From contig NC_134400.1 of the NCBI RefSeq assembly GCF_050003625.1, positions 189,873,726-189,937,725 of the forward strand: a stretch of DNA of 64,000 nt. The letters run 5' to 3'. Positions 45,420 through 58,011 of the stretch are shown piece by piece. The notes below the pieces were generated by a model. That model had not been told where the DNA came from. It searched no databases and saw only the letters and a program-made list of their open reading frames with translations. The stretch's first letter is position 1. Every line of letters begins with the position of its first letter. The DNA is from Haematobia irritans. Lineage: Eukaryota > Arthropoda > Insecta > Diptera > Muscidae. The position numbers were made by a program, and so were the translations under genes.

Positions 45420-46440
45420 TGGTGGCTAAATTTCAGTCGAGATGAGTGGCGACGTCGACTGGTAGTTGACGGCGTCGCTTCATTCTCTGTACAGTTCTGG
45501 CTGACTGATTTGTTGGATAACTTTTAAGGCATTCATATCAAGCGATGACCAGAGAATGAAGCCGACACATTTTTGTCGGCTGCAGCGTCTATTCGACGAC
45601 GGACAATTATCCATTATAAAATCAATTTGAAGCAGAGAATGAAGCCGACCCATTTTTGTCGGCGGCGGCTTGACGGCTAAGCCGATATAAATTTGTCTTA
45701 TCGACTGCGGACAATTATCCATAATAAAAACAATTTGATGTTATCCGGATGGTAATGAGATTAGTTGTACAACTTATCTTACAATCACATTTACACATAA
45801 TTCAAATGTTATGAGCCAAATTTTTGCAAAATTATTATAGCAACTTGATACTGACGGATTTTGGGTGGAAAGTTAAACATTTTGACAAAAAATGCAACCA
45901 TTATTAATAATTTTTTCTGATTCAAATCAATATTTTTGATTAATTGGCGGCTAACTTTGAGTCGAGATGAGTCGACAAATTCGGCGACGGCTTATTATAG
46001 CAACTTGATACTGACGGATTTTGGGTGGAAAGTTAAACATTTTGACAAAAAATGCAACCATTATTAATAATTTTTTCTGATTCAAATCAATATTTTTGAT
46101 TAATTGGCGGCTAACTTTGAGTCGAGATGAGTCGACAAATTCAGCGACGGCTTCGACTGGTAAAAACTAGTCGGCGGCGGCTGAAATCGGAGGCGCGACT
46201 CGGCGGCTTCATTCTCTGATTTGAAGTTTACCGAATGATAATGAGATTAGTTGTAAAACCAATTGTACAATCACATATTCATTTAATTTTAAATTTCTCT
46301 GCTACATTTTTGCAAAATTATTATAGCAACTCGATTTTGGGTGGAAAGTTAAACATTTTGACAAAAAATACAATAATTTTTCATGATTTTTTCTAATTTA
46401 AAACAATATTTTTTCGGCGGCTACATTCTCTGTTTTCTGC
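45420..46440. repeat. GAATGAAGCCG repeat cluster with a 160-bp tandem duplication
   Basis: The sequence CAGAGAATGAAGCCG, or its reverse CGGCTTCATTCTCTG, occurs at about 45476, 45547, 45633 and 46203, with a variant at 46420. It acts like a terminal inverted repeat used several times. A 160-bp unit (CAACTTGATACTGACGG...) is repeated head to tail at 45841-46000 and 46001-46160 almost exactly. GTCGGCGGCGGCT stretches stand out as G+C-rich islands. Confidence 0.75.
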
Positions 46441-46495
46441 CAAGGGGTTTTGTGCAACATGAAATCCCATACAAATTGTACGACAATTTAAAATA

Positions 46496-47787
46496 CGGGT
46501 GATACGGTCAAAATTTGGTCAATATAAACTTGACGTATTTCTTTCAATTTTGCATTTAAAAAACCTGAACACCCCTCATTTTGAAGGTGTGTATGTGTAG
46601 AATGTTGCTCCTATTTTGATTTTGGAATTCACTCTTCAGTTGTCAAAATGCCGTCTAAGCAAGAAGAGCAGCATATCAAAATTTTGCTCGCGCATCGCGA
46701 AAATCCGAGCTACTCGCATGTAAAGCTGGCAAAATCGCTAAAAGTTGCCAAATCAACCGTTACAAATGTAATTAAAGTGTTTGGGGAACGTTTGTCGACA
46801 GCCAGGAAGTCTGGATCGGGGGGAAATCGAAAACCGGAAGCCGCTGAGACGACAAAGAGAGTTGCCGGTAGTTTCAAGCGAAACCCTAACCTCTCTCTCC
46901 GAGATGCCGCAAATAAGCTGGGTGTATCGTCTACAACCGTGCATCGAGGCAAAAAACGAGCCGGACTATCGACTTACAAGAAGGTAGTGACTCCAAATCG
47001 CGATGATAAACAAAATACGACGGCCAAAGCGCGATCCCGGAGGCTGTATACGACGATGCTGACGAAGTTTGACTGCGTGGTAATGGACGACGAAACCTAC
47101 GTCAAAGCCGACTACAAGCAGCTTCCGGGACAGGAGTTGTATACGGCAAAAGGAAGGGGAAAGGTAGCAGATATTTTCAAGCACATAAAACTGTCAAAGT
47201 TCGCAAAGAAATATCTGGTTTGGCAAGCCATCTGTACCTGTGGCTTGAAAAGCAGCATTTTCATAGCTTCCGGGACTGTCAACCAAGAAATTTACGTGAA
47301 AGAGTGTTTGAATAAACGTCTGCTGCCTTTCCTGAAGAAACACGGTTGTTCCGTACTGTTTTGGCCGGATTTGGCATCTTGCCATTACGGTAAAAAGGCC
47401 ATGGAGTGGTACGCCGCCAACAACGTGCAGGTGGTTCCCAAGGACAAGAACCCTCCCAACACGCCAGAGCTCCGCCCAATTGAGAAATACTGGGCTATTG
47501 TCAAGCGGAACCTAAAGAAGACCAAAAAACTGCTAAGGACGAGCAGCAGTTCAAGGCAAACTGGCTTTCTGCGGCGAAGAAGGTGGACAAGGTGGCTGTA
47601 CAAAATCTGATGGCAGGTGTCAAGCGTGAGGCCCGGCAATTCGGATTTGGAAAAGCCTAACTGAATATTTTTCCTGAATTTTATACTAATTGAACTTGAA
47701 AAAGAAATTTAATTTGATTTTTTAAATAAACGATTTCACCGATTTACACGCGTTTTCCCTTGACCAAATTTTGACCGTATCACCCTT
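46496..47787 (+). mobile_element. Tc1-like element of DD37E type, nearly intact (1292 bp)
   Basis: The left end is GGGTGATACGGTCAAAATT and the right end AATTTTGACCGTATCACCC. TA lies on both sides (46494-46495 and 47788-47789). One transposase gene fills the element. The outermost two bases differ between ends. Confidence 0.9.
46648..47660 (+). pseudogene. DD37E Tc1-like transposase with a single frameshift
   Basis: A cut-and-paste transposase starts MPSKQEEQHIKILLAH. An HTH region includes HVKLAKSLKVAKSTVTNV, and a second one SLRDAANKLGVSSTTVHRG. The first catalytic D lies in CVVMDDETYVKADYKQLPG. The second lies in VLFWPDLASCHYGKK. The glutamate in ELRPIEKYWAIVK follows after 37 residues, which is the spacing of the DD37E group known from mosquitoes (ITmD37E). 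One base is missing from an A-run near 47526, after the catalytic core. The frame then diverts to a stop at 47610 instead of reading on through FKANWLSAAKKVDKVAVQN to the TAA at 47658-47660. It is a recent, nearly functional copy by inspection. Confidence 0.87.
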
Positions 47788-47866
47788 TAAAATAGAAACA
47801 ATTTAAAAAAAGAAATATGCCATGGTCATATTTTATTATTAAACTTTTTGGGAATTCATATCAAAA

Positions 47867-48459
47867 CCCAGCAAAAACTCCTATTACCAGGTATGAGTAC
47901 AAGTATGCCTGCGCCAAATGGGTAACAACTTCCTCGTACATATACCAGTAGTAATACTTTTACACGGGCATGACATTGGAGGAAAGTACTTCCGTGCAAG
48001 CATACCAGCAGTTGAAAAATAAGTACTTCTTCGCAAGCATACCAGCTCTCCAAAAATAATATCTTTACCATAAAGATACCCAAAAAGTGCGAACTCACCC
48101 CTGTTGTTTTCTAATCCAACACACTATACCACGCTCCACGGCATGGACCTATTCAATGATGTTATTTTGTAATATAAATTATGTATTATACAATTTTAGA
48201 AAACAAAGGAATATTTTATTGGCATTTTTTTCTGAAATGTAATTTGGCACTATTTATCGCTACTATTAACGGTGCATACTGTAGAGCCGAACCCGGACCT
48301 CAAGATATGATTTTGATTACCGGTATTAGTAGAAAGAATCACTTTTTGCCTACACAGGTAAGTTATTATTTTTAAATCCCAGGTAATACTGCAAGGAGTA
48401 ACATTTTGATTACCGGTATTACTGAAAGAATCACTAGTGCTTACCCAGTTTTTGCTGGG
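47867..48459. mobile_element. Non-autonomous TIR element with CCCAGCAAAAA ends (593 bp)
   Basis: CCCAGCAAAAACTCC on the left faces CAGTTTTTGCTGGG on the right. Internal words recur on both sides in inverse orientation (ATTACCAGGTA and GATTACCGGTATTA). No coding sequence is supported. A target duplication is not clear. Confidence 0.7.
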
Positions 48460-49327
48460 AAACCACTATTTCTTATGTTTCTAAACCAAATCTGTAAAGG
48501 CCATTTTTTATATCAAATTTCCCAAAAAGTTATACAATAAAAATGTGTGTGTGTGTGTGTGAACAGCCTTTCAATATAAATTTAATAACATTTCATTTAT
48601 CGATATGTTTGATAGATTGCTTAAGACTGCCCTTGCTATACATAGATTTTAATGCGTACCCCTAATATGGGGAATAACAATACATGTACATATAAATATA
48701 TGAAATAGTTTACTGCATATTTATTTCAATTTTATTTTTTGCATATTTTATTTTTAATATTTAATCTCATAACAATTTTTCCCTATAAAAGTTGCAAATT
48801 TGTTGTCAATTATTCATTTTGGGGTGGGGAGGATTTGGAAAACCAGAAATAAATCATGTTAAAGGTGCATATTTAACAATTTGAAATTTGGAGAGGTCAT
48901 ATATTGTTTGTTTTTTTTATGTTTCAGTATACTTGGGATATTATGTTATATAGCAATGTATTTATGTTATTTATGGAACTAATCTGGTGATTGGAATTTT
49001 TTTGGTCGATATTATTAACATTTTTTTATTGAAAACAATATGAAAAAAAAATTATATATAAAAAAAAGGCATTTTACTGAATTGTCAACAGCAACATAAT
49101 TAACAAGAAAAAAATAAAAAAGATATTATAAGAATTAGTTTTGTATTTTTATTTTTTGTTGGTTTTTGTTGGTTTTCTCTTCAATCTTAACTTATCGACC
49201 TTTTTTAGTGACCAACATCAACTCAACTGGAACTTTAATCCAAATGTCGAAAAGTGAAATTTCTATTCCTTCTACTCTATCGCACCTTAAATACAAAAGC
49301 ACCACAAGAAATAAAACACACTAATAA
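48460..49327. other. Non-coding A/T-rich, with a short (GT)n
   Basis: A GT microsatellite of about 8 units lies at 48546-48561. Otherwise nothing is recognised. Confidence 0.45.
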
Positions 49328-49545
49328 CCCCCATTTTCATGAAGCTCCGTTAGTGCTACGTTAGCTAACGAACTCCTAAATCGTGCTATGTACATATCTG
49401 TCATCTTGCATATATATTCCATATGCCAGTTAGAAACTTAACTGCTGAAAATTTTTCAGTTAAAGTTAACCAGAGAAAAGATATTTTCATTTTTCTTTCT
49501 GTTAACTGGCAGTTAAAGCCTAACGGAGCTACATGAAAATGGCCG
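49328..49545. mobile_element. Short MITE with CCATTTTCATG ends (218 bp)
   Basis: The left end reads CCATTTTCATGAAGCTCCG and the right end CGGAGCTACATGAAAATGG, an inverted repeat of about 23 bp with one mismatch. Inner TTAGTGC and GTTAACTGGC segments also show partial complementarity. No gene is present. Confidence 0.75.
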
Positions 49546-49639
49546 TAAGAAGAGTATAACATACAGAAGAGTCATGTTTGAAAATAATTTTAAATATTAA
49601 ATAGAAAATAGAAAATAATTATTGAAGATTAATTTCACC

Positions 49640-49932
49640 ATACAAACCCTGCTTGGACAAAGAAAATATGGAAAAGGAACCCACAATTTACAGATCCTTT
49701 TCCTACGTAAAAGGAATTTCAGAAAGGATTACAAACTCGAACATAGTTAATAAAAAGTTAATAGTGGCCATAAAAATTGTAATACACTAAAAACCATTTT
49801 CACAAAAACTAAGGACAGGACAGCAATTATGGAGACAGCGAATGTTATTTATCAGATAACATGCAATGGAGACAACAAAGAACCATGTGGCAAAAGGTAT
49901 ATTGGAACTACTAAAAATAAACTAAAAACAAG
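49640..49932 (+). pseudogene. Penelope-like retroelement, GIY-YIG region, 5' piece
   Basis: Penelope-like elements encode a reverse transcriptase joined to a GIY-YIG endonuclease. Here PTIYRSFSYVKGISERIT is followed, after shifts and stops, by NVIYQITCNGDNKEPCG then KRYIGTTKNKLKT. The VIY...YIG pair and the cysteine between them are the start of the GIY-YIG domain. The frame then breaks at the repeat inserted at 49933. The RT domain is absent. Confidence 0.8.
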
Positions 49933-51621
49933 TAAGGAAAGTTTAAAGTAGGACGGGCCGACTATATTATACCCTGCACACAAGGAAAATGTTGGTATTT
50001 TGACCATTTTTGTCGAAATCAGAAAAACATATATGGGAGCTATGTCTTAATCTGAACCGATTTCAACCAAATTTGGCTAGCTACAATGCAAATTCTACTC
50101 CCTGTGCAAAATTTCAACTAAATCGGAGTTAAAAATTGGCCTCTGTGGTCATATGATTGTAAATCGGGCGTAAGCTATATATGGGAGATATATCTAAATC
50201 TGAACCGATTTCAACCAAATTTGGCACACATAGCTACAATGCTAATTCTACTCCCTGTGCAAAATTTCAACTAAATCGGAGTTAAAAATTGGCCTCTGTG
50301 GTCATATGGGTGTAAATCGGGCGAAAGCTATATATGGGAGATGGGAGATCTAAATCTGAACCGATTTCAACCCAAATTAGGAACATGTGCCAAATTTGAA
50401 GGCGATTGGACTTAAATTGCGACCTAGACTTTGATCACAAAAATGTGTTCACAGACAGACGGACGGACGGACGGACGGACAGACGGACATGGTTATATCG
50501 ACTCAGGGACCCACCCTGAGCTTTATTGCCAAAGACCCCATATGTCTATCTCGTCTACTTCTGGGTGTTACAAACATATGCACTAACTTATAATACCCTG
50601 TTCCACAGTGTGGCGCAGGGTATAAATAATGGGAAACATTTAAATCTGAAGCAATTTTAATGAAACTTCGCAAAAGTTTATTTATGATTTATCGCTCGAT
50701 ATATATGTATTAGAAGTTTAGGAAAATTAGAGTCATTTTTACAACTTTTCGACTAAGCAGTGGCGATTTTACAAGGAAAATGTTGGTATTTTGACCATTT
50801 TTGTCGAAATCAGAAAAACATATATATGGGAGCTATATCTACATCTGAACCGATTTCAACCAAATTTGGCATGCATAGCTACAATGCTAATTCTACTCCC
50901 TGTGCAAAATTTCAACTAAATCTGAGTTAAAAATTGGCCTCTGTGGTCATATGAGTGTAAATCGGGCGAAAGCTATATATGGGAGCTATATATAAATCTG
51001 AACCGATAAAATTTGGCACGCATAGCTACAATGCTAAATCTACTCCCTGTGCAAAATTTCAACCAAATTGGGCCAAAACTCTGGCTTTTAAGACCATATT
51101 AGTCCATATCGGGCGAAAGATATATATGGGAGCTATATCTAAATCTGAACCGATTTCAATCAAATTTGGCACGCATAGCTACAATGCTAAATCTACCCCC
51201 TGTGCAAAATTTCAACCAAATTGGGCCAAAACTCTGGATTTTAAGACCATATTAGTCCATATCGGGCGAAAGATATATATGGAAGCTATATCTAAATCTG
51301 AACCGATTTCTTCCAAAATCAATGGGGTTCTATTCTGACCCAAAACAGGAACATGTGCCAAATTTGAAGTCGATTGGACTTAAACTGCGACCTAGACTTT
51401 GATCACAAAAATGTGTTCACAGACAGACGGACGGACAGACGGACATGGTTATATCGACTCAGGGAACCACCCCGAGCATTATTGCCAAAGACACCATGTG
51501 TCTATCTCGTCTCCTTCTGGGTGTTACAAACATGTGCACTAACTTATAATACCCTGTTCCACAGTGTGGCGCAGGGTATAATAACTTATAATACCCTGTT
51601 CCACAGTGTGGCGCAGGGTAT
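49933..51621 (-). repeat. Interspersed repeat (family P2) inserted in the Penelope-like element
   Basis: AACAAG occurs on both sides (49927-49932 and 51622-51627), compatible with a short target duplication. The interior has repeated ATCTGAACCGATTTCAACC and CTACTCCCTGTGCAAAATT words, and GACGGACGGACGGAC tracts at 50455 and 51420. The stem-forming ATACCCTGTTCCACAG then TGTGGCGCAGGGTATAA occurs at 50588, 51547 and 51590. The whole body looks duplicated (49980 and 50772 start alike). It matches 17878-18545 in reverse. Confidence 0.75.
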
Positions 51622-51627
51622 AACAAG

Positions 51628-51945
51628 GCTGTCGAAAAATGTATCAGACATAAAACACACTGTGCCACATCGAAACATCACCCGAACTTTGATGATGTGA
51701 GAGTATTGGAGAGGGGGAGAGTGCGATTAACATTAGAAATGTTGTACATCAACAATGTACCAACAGAGAAGAGAATGCACTACAAATCAGAGACAGATAA
51801 CATTGCTCACATATGCAGACACATCATAAATAAGACAAGTGGATACACAAGTTCTCAGCATCAGAGAAAGCAAGAGGGAAATCAGTGCAATAAAAGTAAC
51901 AGACCAACTAGTGAGCTTTATGTGTTGTTGTTGTTTTCCATTTGA
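51628..51945 (+). pseudogene. Penelope-like retroelement, 3' piece
   Basis: The GIY-YIG domain resumes: HPNFDDVRVLERGRVRLTL then EMLYINNVPTEKRMHYKSE then TDNIAHICRHIINK. This is the conserved C-terminal half of the domain, with its EMLHIN-like glutamate. It shows that the repeat at 49933-51621 split a single gene. Confidence 0.8.
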
Positions 51946-53430
51946 ATGTTATTTATACGTAAGTGTGTAATGAAAGTCTTTTTTTGTATTTCCTGTTCTC
52001 ATTATACTTGAAAAAAAATGGTAAATAAAATAAGCCTCTATAATTAAAAAAAGATCTCAAGCTTGAATAATTATTTTCTATTTAATATAAAAAAGGTTGA
52101 ATAAAATCAAATTTTCTAATAATTTAAAAAAAATTTATGATTTTTATAAAAACTATGTGTTTGTGTTACGGGTTTTTTCCCATCATAAAATAACGGCTGT
52201 TTAACCGAAATACGAACATATTATCTTTTAAAAATCATTTTATGAAAAAACAAAAATAATTGTTTTTGATTTTTTTTGAAATATGTGACTTTTGTATTTA
52301 AGGAGCGTTATATCAAATTCAGTATCTATAGCTTATTTTTCCATATATATGAAACTTTACTTTTATTTATTTTATTAACTTCATTGTATGTGTGTGTGTA
52401 TGTATGCATAGACTTGAGCCTATAAACTCATTTCCGGTTTGAATTCTTGTATCTGTTACATTATGCATTTATTTTATTGACACAAAACATTTATTGTTTA
52501 TGACTATTGTATAATTTTGTTTGAGTTACTTTCATTAATTTGTTTTTTTTTCAACATTTAATGTTTACATTGAATGATTAATTGTTGCAATTATTTTTAT
52601 ATGGTTATTTCATTTGTATGTATTATATTTATTGGTTTATAGTTTGGTTCATTGGGTTTCAACATGTTTTACTTTCATATAAAATTTAAAAAATTAACCC
52701 TGTAAAAAATTTATTACTTTTTGTTTTATCTGTTGTTCATATACATATTATATAGGGATGTAAAAGGGTGAAAAGTATATAGAGAAATTGTTAAAGATAT
52801 TTTTATTTTTAAATGGTTTTGGTATCTATCCTTCCTTCTGTATACAGGAAATACAGTCAATACAATATTTAATTAAATCAAAGAAACTTTCCATGAATAA
52901 TAAATATTGTTTTAATGGATATATGAAGCAAAGTGATAGAAAATTACAGAGAAATTGTAAAAAAAAACTATTAAAAAAAAATTTATATTAAATATTTTCT
53001 ATAGCATATAGAAGCAAATATTGCCAAATAAATAGATTATGAAAAAAAATATATATTTTATGAAATTTTTGATGAATAATAAATATACATATTTTTATAT
53101 TTATTGATTTATTCTTATAGCTGTTAATTTTTTCCTTTACAGAATTATTTCAATTTAATAAATATGTTTTTGTTTTTTCTTAATTCAAAACAATCGGCGA
53201 ACACAAAAAATATATTGCTGAATTAGAATCTTAATTAAAAATAAATAAAAGTTTAGAAAAAGAAAAACTTAAATAAAATACACAAATCAATTAAGTAAAT
53301 AAAATAATAATAAAAATATCTATTTGAATTAAAATCTTAATTAAATTTGAACAAATATTTAAACAAAAATTAAAATTAATTAACAGTAAATTAATGTTTT
53401 TAATAACATCAATTAAGTTTGTAATTGGCA
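51946..53430. other. Non-coding A/T-rich stretch
   Basis: No gene or recognisable repeat is present until about 53320. There the AATTAAAATCTTAATTAAA spacer of the next array begins. Confidence 0.4.
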
Positions 53431-53434
53431 TTAT

Positions 53435-56235
53435 TTTTTTTCTCAAAATTTTATTTCTTTAGAAAATTTTCTGCAAAATTTTAATTCTATGGAAAATTTT
53501 GTCAAAAATTTTTTCTATGAAAAATTTTCGGCAAAATTTTATTTCTATAGAAAATTTTCGGCAAAATTTTATTTCTACCGAAAATTTTGTCAAAATTTTA
53601 TTTCTATAGAAAATTTTATCAAAATTTTATTTCTATAGAACATTTTCGGCAAAATTTTATTTCTATAGAAATTTTTCAGCAAAATTTTATTTCTATAGAA
53701 AATTTTCGGCAAAATTTTATTTTTATAGACAGTTTTGTCAAAATTTTATTTCCATAGAAAAAAGGTATGAATTAAAATCTTAATTAAATTTGAACAAATA
53801 TTTAAATAAAAATTAAAATTAATTAATAGTAAATTAATTTTTTTTAATTACATCAATTAAGTTTGTAATTGGCATTATTTTTTTTGTCAAAATTTTATTT
53901 CTATAGAAAATTTTTTCAAAATTTTATTTCTATAGAAAACTTTTGGCAAAATTTTATTTCTACAGAAAATTTTCGGCAAACTTGTGTTTCTATAGAAAAT
54001 TTTTTTCAAAATTTTATTTCTATAGACAATTTTCGGCAAAATTTTATTTCTATAGAAAATTTTATCAAAATTTTATTTCTATAGAACATTTTCGGCAAAA
54101 TTTTATTTCTATAGAAAATTTTCGGCAAAATTTTAATTCTATAGAAAATTTTCGACAAAACTTTATTTCTATAAAAAATTTTGTCAAAATTTTATTTCTA
54201 TAGACAGTTTTGTCAAAATTTTATTTCCATAGAAAAAGGGTATGAATTAAAATCTTAATTAAATTTGAACAAATATTTAAACAAAAATTATGGCATTATT
54301 TTTTTGTCAAAATTTTATTTCTATCGAAAATTTTTTCAAAATTTTATTTCTATAGAAATTTTTGTCAAAATGTTTTTTTCTATACAAAATTTTGTCAAAA
54401 TTTTATTTCTATAGACAGTTTTGTCAAAATTTTATTTCAATAGAAAAAGGGTATGAATTAAAATCTTAATTAAATTTGAACAAATATTTAAACAAAAATT
54501 AAAATTAATTAGTAGTAAATTAATTTTTTTAATTACATCAATTAAGTTTGTAATTGGCATTAATTTTTTGTCAAAATTTCATTTCTATAGAAATTTTTGT
54601 CAAATTTTTTTCTATAGAAAATTTTGTCAAAATTTTATTTCCACAGAAAATTTTCGGCAAATTTTTATTTCTATAGAAAATTTTCGGCAAAATTTTATTT
54701 CTATAGAAAATTTTGTCACAATTTTATTTCTATAGAAAATTTTCGGCAAAATTTTATTTCTATAGAAAATTTTCGGCAAAACTTTATTTCTATAAAAAAT
54801 TTTGTCAAAATTTTATTTCTATGGAAAACTTTGTCAAAATTTTATTTCTATAGACAGTTTATTTCTATGGAAAATTTTGTCAAAATTTTTTTCTATAGAA
54901 AATTTTGTCAAAATTTTATTTCTATAGAAAATTTTCGGCAAAATTTTATTTCTACAGAAAATTTTGTCAAAATTTTATTTCTATAGAAAATCTTATCAAA
55001 ATGTCATTTCTATAGAAAATTTTTTCAAAATTTTATTTCAATAGAAATTTTTGTCAAAATGTTTTTTTCTATACAAAATTTTGTCAAAATTTTATTTCTA
55101 AGAAAATTTTCGGCAAAATTTTATTTCTATAGACAGTTTTGTCAAAATTTTATTTCAATAGAAAAAGGGTATGAATTAAAATCTTAATTAAATTTGAACA
55201 AATATTTAAACAAAAATTAAAATTAATTAGTAGAAAATTAATTTTTTTACATCAATTAAGTTTGTAATTGGCATTATTTTTTTGTCAAAATTTTATTTCT
55301 ATAGAAATTTTTGTCAAATTTTTTCCTATAGAAAATTTTGTCAAAATTTTATTTCCACAGAAAATTTTCGGCAAATTTTTATTTCTATAGAAAATTTTCG
55401 GCAAAATTTTATTTCTATAGAAAATTTTGTCACAATTTTATTTCTATAGAAAATTTTCGGCAAAATTTTATTTCTATAGAAAATTTTCGGCAAAACTTTA
55501 TTTCTATAAAAAATTTTGTCCAAATTTTATTTCTATGGAAAACTTTGTCAAAATTTTATTTCTATAGACAGTTTATTTCTATTTCTATGGAAAATTTTGT
55601 CAAAATTTTTTTCTATAGAAAATTTTGTCAAAATTTTATTTCTATAGAAAATTTTCGGCAAAACTTTATTTCTATAAAAAATTTTGTCAAAATTTTATTT
55701 CTATGGAAAACTTTGTCAAAATTTTATTTCTATAGACAGTTTATTTCTATTTCTATGGAAAATTTTGTCAAAATTTTTTTCTATAGAAAATGTTGTCAAA
55801 ATTTTATTTCTATAGAAAATTTTGTCAAAATTTTATTTCTATAGAAATTTTTGTCGAAATTTTATTTCTACAGAAAATTTTCGGCAAACTTGTATTTCTA
55901 TAGAAAATTTTCGGCAAAATTTTATTTCCATAGAAAATTTTGTCAAATTTTTAAATCTATGGAAAATTTTGTCAAAATTTTAAATCTATGGAAAATTTTG
56001 TCAAAATTTTATTCCTATAGAAAATTTTGTCAAAATTTTATTTCTATAGAAAATTTTCGGCAAACTTGTATTTCTATGGAAAATTTTGTCAAAATTTTAT
56101 TTCTATAGAAAATTTTATCAAAATTTTATTTCTATGGAAAATTTTGTCAAAATTTTATTTCCATGGAGAATTTGGTCAAATTTTTATTTTTATAGAAAAT
56201 TTTGTCAAAAAAAATTTTTTCTATAGAAAATTTGT
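53435..56235 (+). repeat. 29/30-bp tandem array 9 with spacer blocks and CGGC variant
   Basis: The usual unit alternates with a variant in which GTCAAAAT is replaced by CGGCAAAAT. A spacer GGTATGAATTAAAATCTTA (about 130 bp, ending GTTTGTAATTGGCATTA) recurs at about 53765, 54240, 54448 and 55163. This gives a larger repeat of variable length. 54448-55160 and the block from 55163 are near-duplicates (about 715 bp). Open frames reading KFYFYRKF are by-products. Confidence 0.93.
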
Positions 56236-56391
56236 GAAGTATGTACCTCTAGGTGAAAAGGAATATTTTGCAAAATTCAAAACCAAAAAACATCAAGAAT
56301 TCTACCAATCTACCAAACAGCAAATAATCTGCCATTTTTGGCAACCGCGGAAGTACATCGGTTAACCTAATAAGTACATCGGTTAACCAAA

Positions 56392-56719
56392 TACCGATGT
56401 ATCAGGCTCACTTAGACTATTCAGTCCATTGTGATACCACATTGGTGAACTTCTCTCTTATCACTGAGTGCTGCCCGATTCCATGTTAAGCTCAATGTAA
56501 AGGGACCTCCTTTTTATAGCCGAGTCCGAACGGCGTCCCACATTGCGGTGCAACTACTTAGATAAGCTTTGAAACCCTGAAAGAAATGTCATCAGCATTA
56601 CTGAGGTGGGATAATCCACCGCTGAAAAACTTTTTGGTGTTCGGTCGAAGCAGGAATCGAACCCACGACCTTGTGTATGCAAGGCGGGCATGCTAACCAT
56701 TGGAACACGGTGGCTCCCA
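56392..56719 (-). repeat. SINE copy c
   Basis: CCGATGTATCAGGCTCACT through CACGGTGGCTCCC is the same SINE, with its tRNA-like head at 56650-56719 on the minus strand. The TTAGG tail is replaced by a short local duplication, AAGTACATCGGTTAACC (56351 and 56371). Confidence 0.85.
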
Positions 56720-58010
56720 ATAATAAATCTTAAAAATTCTAACAATCATTTTCAACGAAAATCACCACTTAAACTTTACAGTTCATGGTTGTAACAAGAT
56801 TTATCTTTTATAAACAACGTCCATTGCATAATTTTAGGCGTCGCATATGTCCCCTTGGAAACATTTCTCCAATTAGAATTACAAGTACTCATAAAAAGAA
56901 ATGCCCACAATATATCAGACTATTACGCTGGAAATTGTGTCCACTAATAACAGAGATATCATTTAATAAAAATCCATTCTTCATCCATTGTTATATAAGG
57001 CATACCCTATGAAATATGTATGTTACAAATTTATCATCTAGAATATAGATGGACTAAGATAAAAATGGTCTACTAAACTCATAAATACTTCTTATGGGAT
57101 TCAATTCCATTCCAAATATTTTTTTTTAAATATATACGTATGGTTTATCAAAATAAATAAATTCCTTGATTTATACAATTTGTTTGTTTATAATTAATTT
57201 CACTAGGAAAAGACAATGAAGGATTATTAACAAGACTAATAAACCTTTTCTGGATATTTGATAGCTTTAAGGCAGGATCTATGTATTAGGAAAACAATTT
57301 AATTTTAATTAATTTCACTTTCAATAGCCACCCTTATTCATAAGAATGTGTGTGTGTATGTGTCATTGAGTGGGTATGTGAGTGCGTGTGTATAGGCTTT
57401 TATGTGCCTTTGCATTTGTATTTGAAAATGAAGAAATTAATTAATTGTTTATTAGCATACGATAATAATTCATTTTCCCAAATTGTGTATAAAGCGGATA
57501 TTAAAATATGAAATACACTGAGTGCTGTGAAGTCAATGGTATAAATTAGGTATTTCATTATTTATTTCTAAGGAATGTTTTCTTGGAAATATCCCAGCAC
57601 CCTCTATTGGGGGAATATAAGACAATATTGCCCATGGGTTAAATAAATTACCACTATTGAAATAATTGTTTGCAAAATGTTTACTATGAAATTGAAATAG
57701 CAAAATTTGTACTTATTAGGGGCCTGTACAAATGTATTAGACCGACAAATAGTACAATAGGCAAATATTTATTGCAGGGATGGCCAAAGAGACTTAAGGT
57801 GGTTACTATATACGATTTTTTGCATCAAAACACTAAACAAACCCGTTGTAAGTAAAAATTAAAATCTACAATCAATGTAAATTTAGATAGAATCTAATTG
57901 CCCTCTATAGATATTAAAAAAAAGAAAAACTAAGATGTTTTATTTGCATTTACGAGTATACCCAAGTTGACCCAAACAGCCTATTAAAATAAATAAAAAT
58001 CTCACTAAAT
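56720..58010. other. Non-coding, nothing recognised
   Basis: This is A/T-rich. A GTGTGTGTATGTGT-type run lies at about 57349. Short frames at 56785-57012 and 57670-57855 have no motif. Confidence 0.4.
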
Positions 58011-58011
58011 T

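Noticed and set aside
46710..47479. Several minus-strand frames of 60-84 codons
   Set aside because: They are shadows of the DD37E transposase on the plus strand.
53869..56108. Long open frames rich in KFYFYRKF / NFISIENF
   Set aside because: They are by-products of the 29-bp array, which is open in two of its three frames. The unit length is not a multiple of three and the protein would be meaningless.
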